DNA from: Streptomyces hayashii
GTDB lineage: Bacteria > Actinomycetota > Actinomycetes > Streptomycetales > Streptomycetaceae
Direction: 5' to 3'
DNA: 64,000 nucleotides
Assembly: GCF_024539815.1 (NCBI RefSeq)
Contig: NZ_JAHHIU010000093.1
Span: 1-64,000 of the forward strand
Under the pieces are notes generated by a model. That model ran no database searches and was not told the DNA's origin. It worked only from the letters and a program-made list of their open reading frames with translations. Below are positions 26,833-36,228 of this stretch, piece by piece. The number at the start of each line of letters is the position of its first letter. Positions within the stretch are counted from its first letter, which is position 1. The position numbers were made by a program, and so were the translations under genes.

Positions 26833-26911
26833 AACAGTTGTAGTAACACTTGTTCACTGACTCTTGAGTCTAGCGCGTTCCACGGCTTTTCAATTCCGGA
26901 GAACAGTTGTT
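26833..26911. promoter_or_regulatory. Divergent control region with three AACA-N2-TGTT boxes
   Basis: Three related boxes are visible: AACAGTTGTA at 26833-26842, AACACTTGTT at 26845-26854 (exactly 12 bases on) and AACAGTTGTT at 26902-26911. The core AACA-N2-TGTT is palindromic, as expected for a TetR dimer. The minus-strand promoter candidate is TTGAAA (26888-26893) with TAGACT (26867-26872), spacer 15. On the plus strand TTGAGT at 26864-26869 may serve the TetR gene. The boxes would then lie near both start points. Promoter calls are tentative. Confidence 0.6.
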
Positions 26912-26922
26912 AACTGGATGAC

Positions 26923-27549
26923 ATGAGTCACACCCTCGGCGTCCGTCAGGCCCAGAAGCAGAAGACCCGGCAGGCCCTCCTGGACGCGGCGCTGGCGCTG
27001 CTGGAGGAGCAGAGCCTGAGCAGCCTGGGCCTGCGCGAGGTCACCCGCGCCGTCGGGGTCGCCCCGACCGCCTTCTACCGCCACTTCCGCTCCACGGCGG
27101 ACCTCGGCGTGGCCCTGGTCGAGGAGGCGCTGGGCAGCCTGCACCCGATGATCCGGACCACGGTGACGTCCGCCGACTCCAGCGCCGAACGCATCGAGCG
27201 CGCTGTCGAGTTGATAGCCGGTCACGTCAACGCGTACCCCGCACACGTACGTTTCATCGCCCGGGAACGACATGGCGGGGTCCAGCCGGTGCGGGAGGCG
27301 ATCCGGGACCAGCTGGGCAGGTTCGCCGACGAGGTGAAGACCGAGCTGGCCAAGGACGCGGAGGCCGAGGGCTGGAGCGACGACGACCTGCTGATGCTCT
27401 CGCATCTCTACGTCGACCAGATGCTCATCACGGCCTCGCTGTTCCTGGAGGCTCTGGAGGCCTCGCCGGAGGACCGGAATCGGGTCAGCCTGCTGGCGAC
27501 CCGTCAGATGCGCCTCATCAGCATCGGCCGCCACCACTGGCTGGACTGA
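26923..27549 (+). CDS. TetR-family regulator, FabR/DesT-like
   Basis: The 208-residue protein has a TetR helix-turn-helix (QKTRQALLDAALALLEEQSLSSLGLREVTRAVGVAPTAFYRHF at about 12-55). Beyond the DNA-binding part it recalls FabR: FRSTADLGVALVEEAL, HVRFIARERHGGVQPVREAIRDQLGRF and the closing LLATRQMRLISIGRHHWLD. FabR/DesT proteins sense acyl-CoA or acyl-ACP saturation and repress fatty-acid desaturation genes. Here no desaturase adjoins; the divergent neighbours are two tiny membrane proteins. It probably represses itself and them through the boxes upstream. Confidence 0.88.
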   Translation: MSHTLGVRQAQKQKTRQALLDAALALLEEQSLSSLGLREVTRAVGVAPTAFYRHFRSTADLGVALVEEALGSLHPMIRTTVTSADSSAERIERAVELIAGHVNAYPAHVRFIARERHGGVQPVREAIRDQLGRFADEVKTELAKDAEAEGWSDDDLLMLSHLYVDQMLITASLFLEALEASPEDRNRVSLLATRQMRLISIGRHHWLD

Positions 27550-27570
27550 GACCCGGCCGGGCGGACGCAC

Positions 27571-27602
27571 GAGCGGCGCACCCGTTTCCGGGTGCGCCGC
27601 TC
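27571..27602. terminator. Bidirectional hairpin terminator
   Basis: A perfect 13-base stem, GAGCGGCGCACCC at 27571-27583 with GGGTGCGCCGCTC at 27590-27602, loop GTTTCC. It lies between the convergent TetR and lipoprotein genes. Confidence 0.8.
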
Positions 27603-27619
27603 CGCCGGCGGACCGCCGG

Positions 27620-28006
27620 TCAGCCCTGCCCCGCCTGCTGCCCCTGGCCGCCGCCCTGGCCTCCCCCGGAGCCTCCGCAGCCGCCGCCCTGAGCGCCGCC
27701 CCGGCCGCCCCCGGGGCCTCCGGGGCCCCCGCTCGCTGCGCCCGTCGGCACGCCCGTCGGCCGACCCGAGGCCGCCGCGCCGGTCGGCACCGCGGAAGGA
27801 GCCCCCGACGGCGCGCCCGACGGAGCCCCGGACGGCGCGCCGCTCGGCATGCCCGAGGCGTCGCCCGACGGCGGCTGACAGGACTGCCGGGAGGAGGCGC
27901 CTCCTCCCGAGGAGTCGTCCGAGCCGCAGGCCGCCAGGGCGAGGGGCGAGAGGGCCAGGAGCGCCACCGCGGGGACGAGACGGACGGACATCAGCGCACG
28001 CTTCAT
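27620..28006 (-). CDS. Small low-complexity lipoprotein, 128 aa
   Basis: A basic start and hydrophobic core end in a lipobox LALAAC, so it is exported and lipid-anchored. After SDDSSGGGASS come tandem PSGA units (about five), a Thr/Pro/Gly/Ala stretch and a very Gly/Gln-rich tail. No catalytic domain is present. It may be a cell-wall linker, matrix or sensor protein. GGAG precedes the ATG at 28006. About 240 bases with no gene separate it from the thioesterase; that gap presumably holds its promoter. Confidence 0.75.
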   Translation of the reverse strand: MKRALMSVRLVPAVALLALSPLALAACGSDDSSGGGASSRQSCQPPSGDASGMPSGAPSGAPSGAPSGAPSAVPTGAAASGRPTGVPTGAASGGPGGPGGGRGGAQGGGCGGSGGGQGGGQGQQAGQG

Positions 28007-28247
28007 GAGAGACAGCTCCAGGGAAGATGAGGAGAACCTGAAGCCGAAACTCAACCAACGGCGCCTAGGGCTGCCTTGAGCCCCGTCTGTCCGCCGCCTG
28101 TCAGCGCGGTAAAGCGCACCCCAAGCAACCTCTCGGACCTGGGAGTTCACCCCGGAGCCCGGTCGGCGCGCCGGTACGGACCCGTGACACGGGCAGCCGC
28201 CGCGACCCCGTCCCGCGGGAAGTCGGCGGCGCCGCCACGCGAGCCGT

Positions 28248-29108
28248 TCAGCCGAGTCTGACCCGGGCCAGCTGCCGCGACTGCGCGACCAGCCGGTCCG
28301 CGCTGTCCCAGACCTCGGCGTCCTCCTCCAGGAAGCCGCCGGCGAGGTTTCGGGTGGTGATGGACACGCGCAGCGGGCCCGGGGCCGGACGGCAGCGGAC
28401 GTGGACCGTCAGCTCGACGGTGGGGACCCAGCCGCGCAGACCGATCTCGAAGGCGGTGGGCGGCAGGGCGTCCACGGCGAGGAGGAGGGAGAGCGGGTCG
28501 GGGTCGCGGCCGTCCTTCAGCCCGAACCAGGCGCGCATCTCACCCCTGCCCGAGGGCTGCCCGAGCGCCCAGCCGAGGGTGGACGGGTCGAGCTTGAGCA
28601 TCAGACGGTCGGCGATCGCGGAACTGCCGTCGACGGGAGCCGGTCCGTCCTCGGGGCCGAAGCACTGCTCGATCGGCGGGATCGCGGGCGGCTTCGCGGT
28701 CGTGCGCACGTCGTCCGGCAGGGAGTCCAGGTCGCCGTAGGAGGCGAGGACGCGGATCCGCTCGACCTCGTCGCCCCGCTCGTCGTACTGCAGGAGCGAG
28801 GCCTGGCCGGTGGACAGGGTGCGGCCGGTGCGGACCACGTCCGTGCGGACGACCGCGGGGCCCGGCTGGGAGGCCGTCAGGTAATGGGCCGAGATCGTGA
28901 ACGGGTCGCCGTGCGGCAGGGCGTCCGCGAGCGCGCGTCCGAGGACCGCGAGGAGGTAGCCGCCGTTGACGGCGCTGATGATCGTCCAACCGGCCGACAG
29001 GTCGATGTCGTAGACGCCGGGCGCGCGCCGGGTGAGCGCGGTGTCCCGGTCGAACTCGCTGTCCCCGACGGTGGCCTGCCGCGCCGTCGCCGTAGCTGCT
29101 TCTGCCAT
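28248..29108 (-). CDS. Acyl-CoA thioesterase-like protein (TesB / double hot-dog)
   Basis: The 286-residue protein has two hot-dog halves. The first contains YDIDLSAGWTIISAVNGGYLLAVLGRAL and ISAHYLTASQPGPAVVRTDVVRTGRTLSTGQASLLQ; the second contains MRAWFGLKDGRDPDPLSLLLAVDALPPTAFEIG and the closing GFLEEDAEVWDSADRLVAQSRQLA. This is the TesB-like acyl-CoA thioesterase layout seen in actinobacteria. It probably hydrolyses acyl-CoAs in the cytoplasm; chain length is not readable. The ATG at 29108 faces the divergent esterase gene across 141 bases. Confidence 0.85.
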   Translation of the reverse strand: MAEAATATARQATVGDSEFDRDTALTRRAPGVYDIDLSAGWTIISAVNGGYLLAVLGRALADALPHGDPFTISAHYLTASQPGPAVVRTDVVRTGRTLSTGQASLLQYDERGDEVERIRVLASYGDLDSLPDDVRTTAKPPAIPPIEQCFGPEDGPAPVDGSSAIADRLMLKLDPSTLGWALGQPSGRGEMRAWFGLKDGRDPDPLSLLLAVDALPPTAFEIGLRGWVPTVELTVHVRCRPAPGPLRVSITTRNLAGGFLEEDAEVWDSADRLVAQSRQLARVRLG

Positions 29109-29249
29109 GGCTGCACGGTACAACACTTGATTACTAAGCGGTAGCTTTTCAGGGTCCGTACAGCACGCTCCGGACCCGCTACTGCAATTTCTTGGTAAGT
29201 GTCCGAACTCGTCCGTAACCTCGACGCCTCCTTTTCCCTCTGCTAGGGC

Positions 29250-30482
29250 ATGAGCCTCACCGGGACTCCGTTCCTCTACACCCTGATCGCGCTGTCCGCC
29301 GTCGCCGTCGTGCTGCCGCTGCTGCTGTGGTCGCGACTGCGCGGACCGCGGGTCCTGCGCGCCGCGGCCCGGATCATGATGCTGCTGTTCGCCCAGACCA
29401 CGGCCGTGAGCCTGGTCTTCGTTCTGGTCAACAACGCCAACAACCTGTACGACACATGGGACGACCTCCTGGGCACCGGCACCCATGTGCAGCAGGCCGC
29501 CAACCTGGGCGCCGACGGCACCGGCGGCATCGCGCTGGACCGGCTGCCGAAGGTAAGACAGAAGTTCAAACCCGTGGACGGCGCAGCGATGCACGCGGCC
29601 GGCGGAGTGCGCATCACCCAGGTGCACGGCCAGGTCTCCGGCGTGAACGCCGAGGTCTACGTCTGGCTGCCCCCGCAGTACAACGAGCCCGCGTACGCCC
29701 ACCGTTCGTTCCCCGTCGTGGAGTTGCTGCCGGGCTACCCCGGTTCCGCGAAGTCCTGGTTCGGAACACTGCACGTGCACGAGCAGCTGGCCCCGCTGAT
29801 GCGCGAGGGCAAGGTCGCGCCGTTCATCCTGGCCGCCCCGCGCACCACGCTGCTGCCGGGCATGGACACCGGCTGCGCCAACGTCCCGGGAACCGTCAAC
29901 GCCGACACCTGGCTCAGCGTCGACGTTCCGAAGATGCTCAGGGACAACTTCCGGACCCAGGCCGCGCCCAAGAGCTGGGCGGTGGCCGGGTATTCGGCGG
30001 GAGGCCACTGCGCGACCAAGCTGGCCGTCGCCCACCCCGACCGCTACCGGGCCGCGGTGAGCCTGTCCGGGTACAGCGACCCGGCGGTCGTGCACGACTC
30101 CCTGGCCGCCCAGGACCCGGCCGTGCGTCGGGCGAACAACCCGTACCTGCTGCTGGGCAAGGCCGCGTCCCCGCCGCCGGTGGCCCTCTACCTCTCCGGC
30201 CAGCCGCGCGACGGCTACGAGGCGGCCCTGGCCCTGCGCAAGGAGGCGAAGGCGCCGACGTCCGTGCACGTCGTGTACATCCCGAGCAAGGCGGGAGGAC
30301 ACACCATGGGGCTGTGGCGGCCGCAGGTGGTGCCGGCGTTCCGCTGGCTGACGACGCAGATGGGCCAGCGGGCGATCGTCGGGAAGGGGTCTACTCCTCA
30401 CTCACCGTCGAGCGGCGGTTCCAAGCACGCGGAGCTCGCCAGTGGAACCGCATCGCGAGCAACCGCAGGGCGAAAGCGGTGA
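29250..30482 (+). CDS. Membrane-anchored esterase (antigen 85 / esterase D-like)
   Basis: The 410-residue protein starts with two or three membrane helices (LYTLIALSAVAVVLPLLLW, and MMLLFAQTTAVSLVFVLVN). An extracellular alpha/beta hydrolase of the esterase/antigen 85 type follows: VYVWLPPQYNEPAYAHRSFPVVELLPGYPG, the nucleophile elbow VAGYSAGGHCATKLA, and a late His in KAGGHTMGLW. Similar Streptomyces proteins are annotated as hydrolases; none makes mycolates there. The last ~30 codons run across the end of the opposite-strand TRIC-type gene, a 92-base 3' overlap, and the tail they encode (GKGSTPHSPSSGGS to the end) is low complexity. Confidence 0.85.
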   Translation: MSLTGTPFLYTLIALSAVAVVLPLLLWSRLRGPRVLRAAARIMMLLFAQTTAVSLVFVLVNNANNLYDTWDDLLGTGTHVQQAANLGADGTGGIALDRLPKVRQKFKPVDGAAMHAAGGVRITQVHGQVSGVNAEVYVWLPPQYNEPAYAHRSFPVVELLPGYPGSAKSWFGTLHVHEQLAPLMREGKVAPFILAAPRTTLLPGMDTGCANVPGTVNADTWLSVDVPKMLRDNFRTQAAPKSWAVAGYSAGGHCATKLAVAHPDRYRAAVSLSGYSDPAVVHDSLAAQDPAVRRANNPYLLLGKAASPPPVALYLSGQPRDGYEAALALRKEAKAPTSVHVVYIPSKAGGHTMGLWRPQVVPAFRWLTTQMGQRAIVGKGSTPHSPSSGGSKHAELASGTASRATAGRKR

Positions 30483-31068
30483 CCGCGGCCACCCCGCTGG
30501 CCAGCGGGGTGAGCATGTCGTAGCGGATGCACAGCGCCACCATGGCCGCGCCGGCCATCGCTGGGACCGCGTACAGGTCGCGGTCCCAGCGCAGCAGCGA
30601 GGGCACCTCGTTGGCCAGCACGTCGCGCAGCACACCGCCGCCGACGGCGGTCGCGATCCCCAGGGCCGCCGACGCGGTGAGGTTCAGCCCGTAGGCGTAC
30701 GCTTTCGTCGTCCCCGTGACGCAGAACAGGCCGAGGCCCGCCGCGTCGAAGACGTTGACGCCCAGCTGGATGCGCTCCACCTGCGGATGCAGGAAGACGA
30801 CCAGCAGGGCGGCGAGCAGCGGCGTGAGGAAGTACCCCAGGTCGGTGAAGGCGGCCGGGGGCACCGCCCCGATCACCAGGTCCCGGAACACGCCGCCGCC
30901 CAGCGCGGTGACCTCGGCGAGCATGGCGATGCCGAACACGTCGAAGTTCTTGCGGACGGCCAGCAGCGCGCCCGAGATGGCGAAGACGAAAATGCCGATC
31001 AGGTCGAGCGTGTGCTGGACGGAGGGGCTGAAGATTTGCTGGAGCACCCCTACATTCTCACCCAGCAC
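30391..31068 (-). CDS. TRIC-type (UPF0126/YadS) cation channel-like membrane protein
   Basis: The 225-residue protein has about seven helices and the duplicated glycine motif of the family: ALGGGVFRDLVIGAVPPAAF in the first repeat and AVGGGVLRDVLANEVPSLLRWD in the second. Bacterial relatives of TRIC form homotrimeric cation (K+) channels. Start is GTG at 31068, or a GTG seven codons later. Its 3' end overlaps the esterase gene by 92 bases. Confidence 0.9.
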   Translation of the reverse strand: MLGENVGVLQQIFSPSVQHTLDLIGIFVFAISGALLAVRKNFDVFGIAMLAEVTALGGGVFRDLVIGAVPPAAFTDLGYFLTPLLAALLVVFLHPQVERIQLGVNVFDAAGLGLFCVTGTTKAYAYGLNLTASAALGIATAVGGGVLRDVLANEVPSLLRWDRDLYAVPAMAGAAMVALCIRYDMLTPLASGVAAVTAFALRLLAMRFHWRAPRAWNRRSTVSEE

Positions 31069-31103
31069 AGAGCCTTCGCCTTACATTACAAGGCGGGTCG
31101 GCC

Positions 31104-32495
31104 TCACAGAGACGGTTTGCCCGGAGTGAAGAGCCAGGTCCGGAAGAGGTCGTCCAGCTGCCGCCCGGAGATCCTCTCCGCGAGACGGACGAAGTCGTCG
31201 GTGTCCGCGTTGCCGTAGCGGTGCAGCCTGGTCCAGGCGGGGAGCAGCTTGAAGAAGGCCTTGTCGCCGATCCGCTCGCGCAGGACCTGGAGGGTCATCG
31301 CGCCGCGCTGGTAGACGGCGGAGGCGAACATGGTGTCGCGCTGCGGGTCGCCGACGGCCGTCTGCCAGAAGGCGTTGTCGGCGGGGCGGGCGTTGTAGCC
31401 GGCCAGGAAGGAGTCGTGCGCCGAGCGGGTTCCCTGGTGCTCGGCCCACAGCCACTGGGCGTAGGTGGCGAACCCCTCGTTGAGCCAGATGTCCTTCCAG
31501 TGGGCCACCGACACGGAGTCGCCGAACCACTGGTGAGCCAGCTCGTGCACGATCGTGGACTCGTTGCGGACGGCCGAGTACGCCGGCTTGGACTGCACCT
31601 CCAGGGAGAAGCCGGCCTGGGGCATGTCGTCGACGATCGCGCCGGTCTCCTCGAAGGGATACGGGCCGAAGACCTGCGACCAGTAGTCGGTGGCCGCCGC
31701 GGTGACGCCGTACACGTCCACGCTGTTGCTGTTCGCGAGCACCGGGTCGATCGCGACGTAGATCGGAGTGCCGCCGGGCGTCGTCCCGGTCTTCACGTCG
31801 AACTTCCCGATGGTGGCGGTCGCGAGATACGTGGCCATCGGCTTCGTCTCGCGCCAGTGGGTGTACGTCGAGGCGCCCTTGTCGTACGTCGAGACCAGCC
31901 GCCCGTTGGAGACCGCGGTCAGGCCCCGGGGGGCCTTGATCCGGATGTCGTAGGCGGCCTTGTCGGAGGGGTGGTCGCTGGACGGGAACCAGGTGGAGGC
32001 GGCGTTGGGCTCGCAGGCCACGAAGACGCCGTCGGCCGTCTTCATCCAGCCGTAGGCGGATCCGAAGACGATGGGGCCGCCGAGGGGCTCGGGGACGCCG
32101 CCGTAGGTGACGGCCACCTCGAAGGTCCGCCCCTTGCGGATCGCTCCGCGCGGAGTGATCCGGATCTCGTCGCCGGTGCGGGTGAACTGCGCCCGTCTGC
32201 CGTCCACTTCGACCCGGGAGACCTCCAGTTTCTGAAGGTCCAGATCGAAGGACGAGAGGTTCTGGGTGGCGCGTGCGGTGATCGTCGTACGGCCGTCGAG
32301 ACGGTCGGTGCCGGGGTCGTAGGCGAGGGAGAGGTCGTAATGGCGGGCGTCGAAGCCGCCGTTGCCGAGCTGCGGGAAGTAGGCGTCGCCGATTCCGTCG
32401 GCGCCCGGGGTGGGGGCGGAGGAGGCGGCGATGACGAGGAAGGAGGCCGCCGCTGTCGCGAGGGCCCCCCAACGTGCCGAACGGGAGAGTGCCAT
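31104..32495 (-). CDS. Secreted M1-family zinc metallopeptidase
   Basis: The 463-residue protein has a signal peptide (RWGALATAAASFLVIAASSAPTPGA) and an M1 aminopeptidase core: beta domain with RHYDLSLAYDP, then VHELAHQWFGD (HExxH) and, 18 residues on, the third zinc ligand in WLNEGFATY. The substrate-anchoring GxMEN of classical M1 enzymes is replaced by AGFSLE, as in secreted actinobacterial members, and the C-terminal domain is short. It probably trims extracellular peptides. AAGGGAC precedes the ATG at 32495. The downstream TRIC-type gene begins 36 bases later and could be cotranscribed. Confidence 0.92.
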   Translation of the reverse strand: MALSRSARWGALATAAASFLVIAASSAPTPGADGIGDAYFPQLGNGGFDARHYDLSLAYDPGTDRLDGRTTITARATQNLSSFDLDLQKLEVSRVEVDGRRAQFTRTGDEIRITPRGAIRKGRTFEVAVTYGGVPEPLGGPIVFGSAYGWMKTADGVFVACEPNAASTWFPSSDHPSDKAAYDIRIKAPRGLTAVSNGRLVSTYDKGASTYTHWRETKPMATYLATATIGKFDVKTGTTPGGTPIYVAIDPVLANSNSVDVYGVTAAATDYWSQVFGPYPFEETGAIVDDMPQAGFSLEVQSKPAYSAVRNESTIVHELAHQWFGDSVSVAHWKDIWLNEGFATYAQWLWAEHQGTRSAHDSFLAGYNARPADNAFWQTAVGDPQRDTMFASAVYQRGAMTLQVLRERIGDKAFFKLLPAWTRLHRYGNADTDDFVRLAERISGRQLDDLFRTWLFTPGKPSL

Positions 32496-32591
32496 GTGTC
32501 GTCCCTTCGAGCGCGTGCCGTGGTACCGGACGCGGACGACTCTGCACTCTCCCGCTAAGGCATGTACATGACTTTACTAACTCGTCATGCC

Positions 32592-33998
32592 CTACTTGTC
32601 AGTTGACTCCTGGCCCTCGGCCTCGGGGACGTCGGCCGCCTCGGTCTTCGCGACCTCGGTCTTCGCGACCTCGGCCGGCTCGGCGGACTCCGCCGTCGCA
32701 GGCTCGGCCGGCTCGGCCGGCTCGGCCGGCTCGGCGACGTCGGTGGACTCGGCCTCGGGAACGTCGGCTGCCTCGGCGTCGGTGGACTCGGCCCTGGTGG
32801 ACTCGGCAGCCACCTCCGCCGCCAGCGCCGCCGACGTCTCCGCCGACTCCGCGAGCACCTCGTCGGCCACCAGCTCCGCCGCCTCCTTCGCGACGGTCAG
32901 CAGAACGGTGTCCTGCGGAGCCTGGTCCTCGAAGTTCTCCGGGTGGTGGCAGGCGACCTGCTGACCGGTCCGCAGCTCGACGAGCTTCGGCTCGGTGGTC
33001 TTGCAGATCTGCGTCGCCTTCCAGCACCGGGTGTGGAACCGGCAGCCGCTCGGCGGGGAGATCGGCGAGGGCACGTCGCCCTTGAGCAGGATCCGCTCGC
33101 TCTTGGCGTTCTTGCGCCGCGGGTCCGGGATCGGCACCGCCGACATCAGCGCCTTGGTGTACGGGTGCATCGGCGACTTGTAGAGCAGGTCGCGGTCGGC
33201 GAGCTCCACGATCTTGCCGAGGTACATCACCGCGATGCGGTCCGAGACGTGCCGGACGACCGAGAGGTCGTGCGCGATGATCACGTACGTGAGGCCGAGC
33301 TCCTGCTGGAGGTCGTCGAGCAGGTTGACGACCTGCGCCTGGATCGACACGTCCAGGGCCGAGACCGGCTCGTCGGCCACGACCAGCTTCGGGTTCAGCG
33401 CGAGCGCGCGGGCGATGCCGATGCGCTGGCGCTGGCCGCCGGAGAACTCGTGCGGGTAGCGGTTGTAGTGCTCGGGGTTGAGCCCCACGACCGACAGCAG
33501 CCGCTGCACTTCCTTCTTGATGCCGCCCTCGGGCTCGACGCCCTGGAGCTTGAAGGGAGCGCCGACGATCGTGCCGATGGTGTGCCGCGGGTTCAGCGAC
33601 GAGTACGGGTCCTGGAAGATCATCTGCACGTCGCGGCGCAGCGGACGCATGCCGTTGACGCCGAGGTGCGTGATGTCCTTGCCCTCGAACTCGACCTTGC
33701 CGCCGGTCGGTTCGAGCAGCCGGGTGATCAGCCGGCCCATCGTGGACTTGCCGCAGCCGGACTCGCCCACGACGCCGAGCGTCTCGCCGGAGCGGACCTC
33801 GAAGTCGATGCCGTCGACCGCGTGGACCGCCCCGACCTGCCGCTGGAGCAGGCCCTTCTTGATGGGGAAGTGCTTCTGCAGCCCGGTCACCTTGAGCAGG
33901 ACCTCGCCGGGGGCGGCGTCCTTGGTGAGGGTCGCCCCCCGCTCGGTCCGGCCGTCGGCCTGCGCGGGAATCGTCACCGCTTTCTCTTCGTCGCTCAC
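32592..33998 (-). CDS. oppF: Oligopeptide ABC importer ATPase (OppF/DppF type) with long acidic tail
   Basis: The 468-residue protein has a complete ABC ATPase (about residues 33-290): Walker A GESGCGKST, signature FSGGQRQRIGIARAL, Walker B LVVADEPVSALD, and the OppD/F C-terminal motif with GCRFHTRC and CxHP. From about residue 365 comes an unusual ~100-residue tail rich in Ala, Glu, Ser, Thr and Val with repeats such as AEPAEPAEPAEP, TEVAKTEVAK and two ADVPEAE blocks. Typical OppF ends soon after the oligopeptide motif, so the tail is extra. The GTG start at 33998 overlaps the oppD stop (GTGA). Confidence 0.93.
   Translation of the reverse strand: MSDEEKAVTIPAQADGRTERGATLTKDAAPGEVLLKVTGLQKHFPIKKGLLQRQVGAVHAVDGIDFEVRSGETLGVVGESGCGKSTMGRLITRLLEPTGGKVEFEGKDITHLGVNGMRPLRRDVQMIFQDPYSSLNPRHTIGTIVGAPFKLQGVEPEGGIKKEVQRLLSVVGLNPEHYNRYPHEFSGGQRQRIGIARALALNPKLVVADEPVSALDVSIQAQVVNLLDDLQQELGLTYVIIAHDLSVVRHVSDRIAVMYLGKIVELADRDLLYKSPMHPYTKALMSAVPIPDPRRKNAKSERILLKGDVPSPISPPSGCRFHTRCWKATQICKTTEPKLVELRTGQQVACHHPENFEDQAPQDTVLLTVAKEAAELVADEVLAESAETSAALAAEVAAESTRAESTDAEAADVPEAESTDVAEPAEPAEPAEPATAESAEPAEVAKTEVAKTEAADVPEAEGQESTDK
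32641..32736. repeat. Minisatellite-like repeats in the oppF tail
   Basis: Two exact 15-base copies of TCGGTCTTCGCGACC at 32641-32655 and 32656-32670, then about four 9-base units GGCTCGGCC at 32701-32736. Both unit lengths are multiples of three, so copy changes would keep the frame. Confidence 0.85.
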
Positions 33999-35088
33999 AG
34001 CTTCGGCGCAATCTCTTCGGTCCAGATACGCTCCCGCTGCTCCTTGCCCAGGTGGCAGGCGGCCCAGTGCCGGCTGCCGACCTCGGCCAGCTCGGGCCGG
34101 ACGGTGCGGGTGACGTTGTCCTTCGGCAGATCCGCGTACGGGCAGCGCGGGTTGAAGGCGCAACCGGACGGGATGTTGATCAGCGAGGGCGGCGAGCCCT
34201 TGACCGGGATCAGCCGCTCCTGCTGGTCGCGGTCCAGACGCGGCATCGAGCCGAGCAGACCCCAGGTGTAGGGGTGCCGGGGCTCGTAGAAGACCTCCTC
34301 GGCCGGGCCGCGCTCTACGCAGCGGCCGCCGTACATCACCAGGATGTCGTCGGCGAGTTCGGCGACGACGCCCAGGTCGTGGGTGATGACGATGACCGCG
34401 GAGCCGAACTCCTTCTGCAGGTCGCGGATGAGGTCGAGGATCTGCGCCTGGACGGTCACGTCCAGGGCGGTCGTCGGCTCGTCCGCGATCAGCAGCTCGG
34501 GGTTGTTGACCAGCGACATCGCGATCATCGCGCGCTGGCGCATACCGCCCGAGAACTCGTGCGGGTAGCTCTCCACCCGCTTGTCCGGCTGCGGGATGCC
34601 CACCCGGTCGAGCATCTCGACCGCACGGCGCTTGGCGGTCTTCTTGTCGACGTCGTGGTGGATCCGGTACGCCTCCACGATCTGCTGGCCGATCGTGTAG
34701 TACGGGTGCAGCGCGGACAGCGGATCCTGGAAGATCATCGCCATCTCACGGCCGCGCAGCTTGCGCACGTGGTCGGGGTCGGCGGACAGCAGCTCAGTGC
34801 CGTCCAGCCAGATCTCGCCGGAGATCTGCGCCTTGCGCTTGCCGTACTGGCCGGCGGTGTGCAGGCCCATGATGCCCAGCGAGGTCACCGACTTGCCGGA
34901 GCCGGACTCGCCGACGATGCCGAGGGTCTTGCCCTTCTCCAGCTGGAAGCTGAGCCCGTCGACGGACTTGACCAGGCCGTCGTCGGTCGGGAAGTGCACC
35001 TTGAGGTCGCGCACTTCGAGGAAGGACGTCGGCGCGGGCGAAGCGGGGGTGGGCTCGCCCACGGCCGCTCCGCTCTTGCTGAGTTCGG

Positions 35089-35092
<4 letters not shown>
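33995..35092 (-). CDS. oppD: Oligopeptide ABC importer ATPase (OppD/DppD type)
   Basis: The 365-residue ABC ATPase has Walker A GESGSGKSV, signature EFSGGMRQRAMIAMSL, Walker B LLIADEPTTALD and the oligopeptide C-terminal motif INIPSGCAFNPRCPYA. With OppF it powers uptake of peptides. Its GTG start at 35092 overlaps the oppB stop (GTGA) and its own stop overlaps the oppF start, so B-D-F are translationally coupled. Confidence 0.95.
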
Positions 35093-36087
<995 letters not shown>

Positions 36088-36228
36088 AGCTCTCGGCCCG
36101 CCGCGGACCGCGGGCCACCTGCGGTCCCCCCACTGTCTTATGGACGTGGGAGGTGTCCCCAGATGACCCGCGATCACGCTGCGCCGGCCTTCACCTGCCT
36201 TTCGTGCCGTTCGGCGGGTGTGCCGGGA

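Noticed and set aside
36088..36177. GTG at 36175-36177 as the oppB start
   Set aside because: It would place a 30-residue polar leader before the first membrane helix; the GTG at 36087 gives the standard OppB N-terminus.
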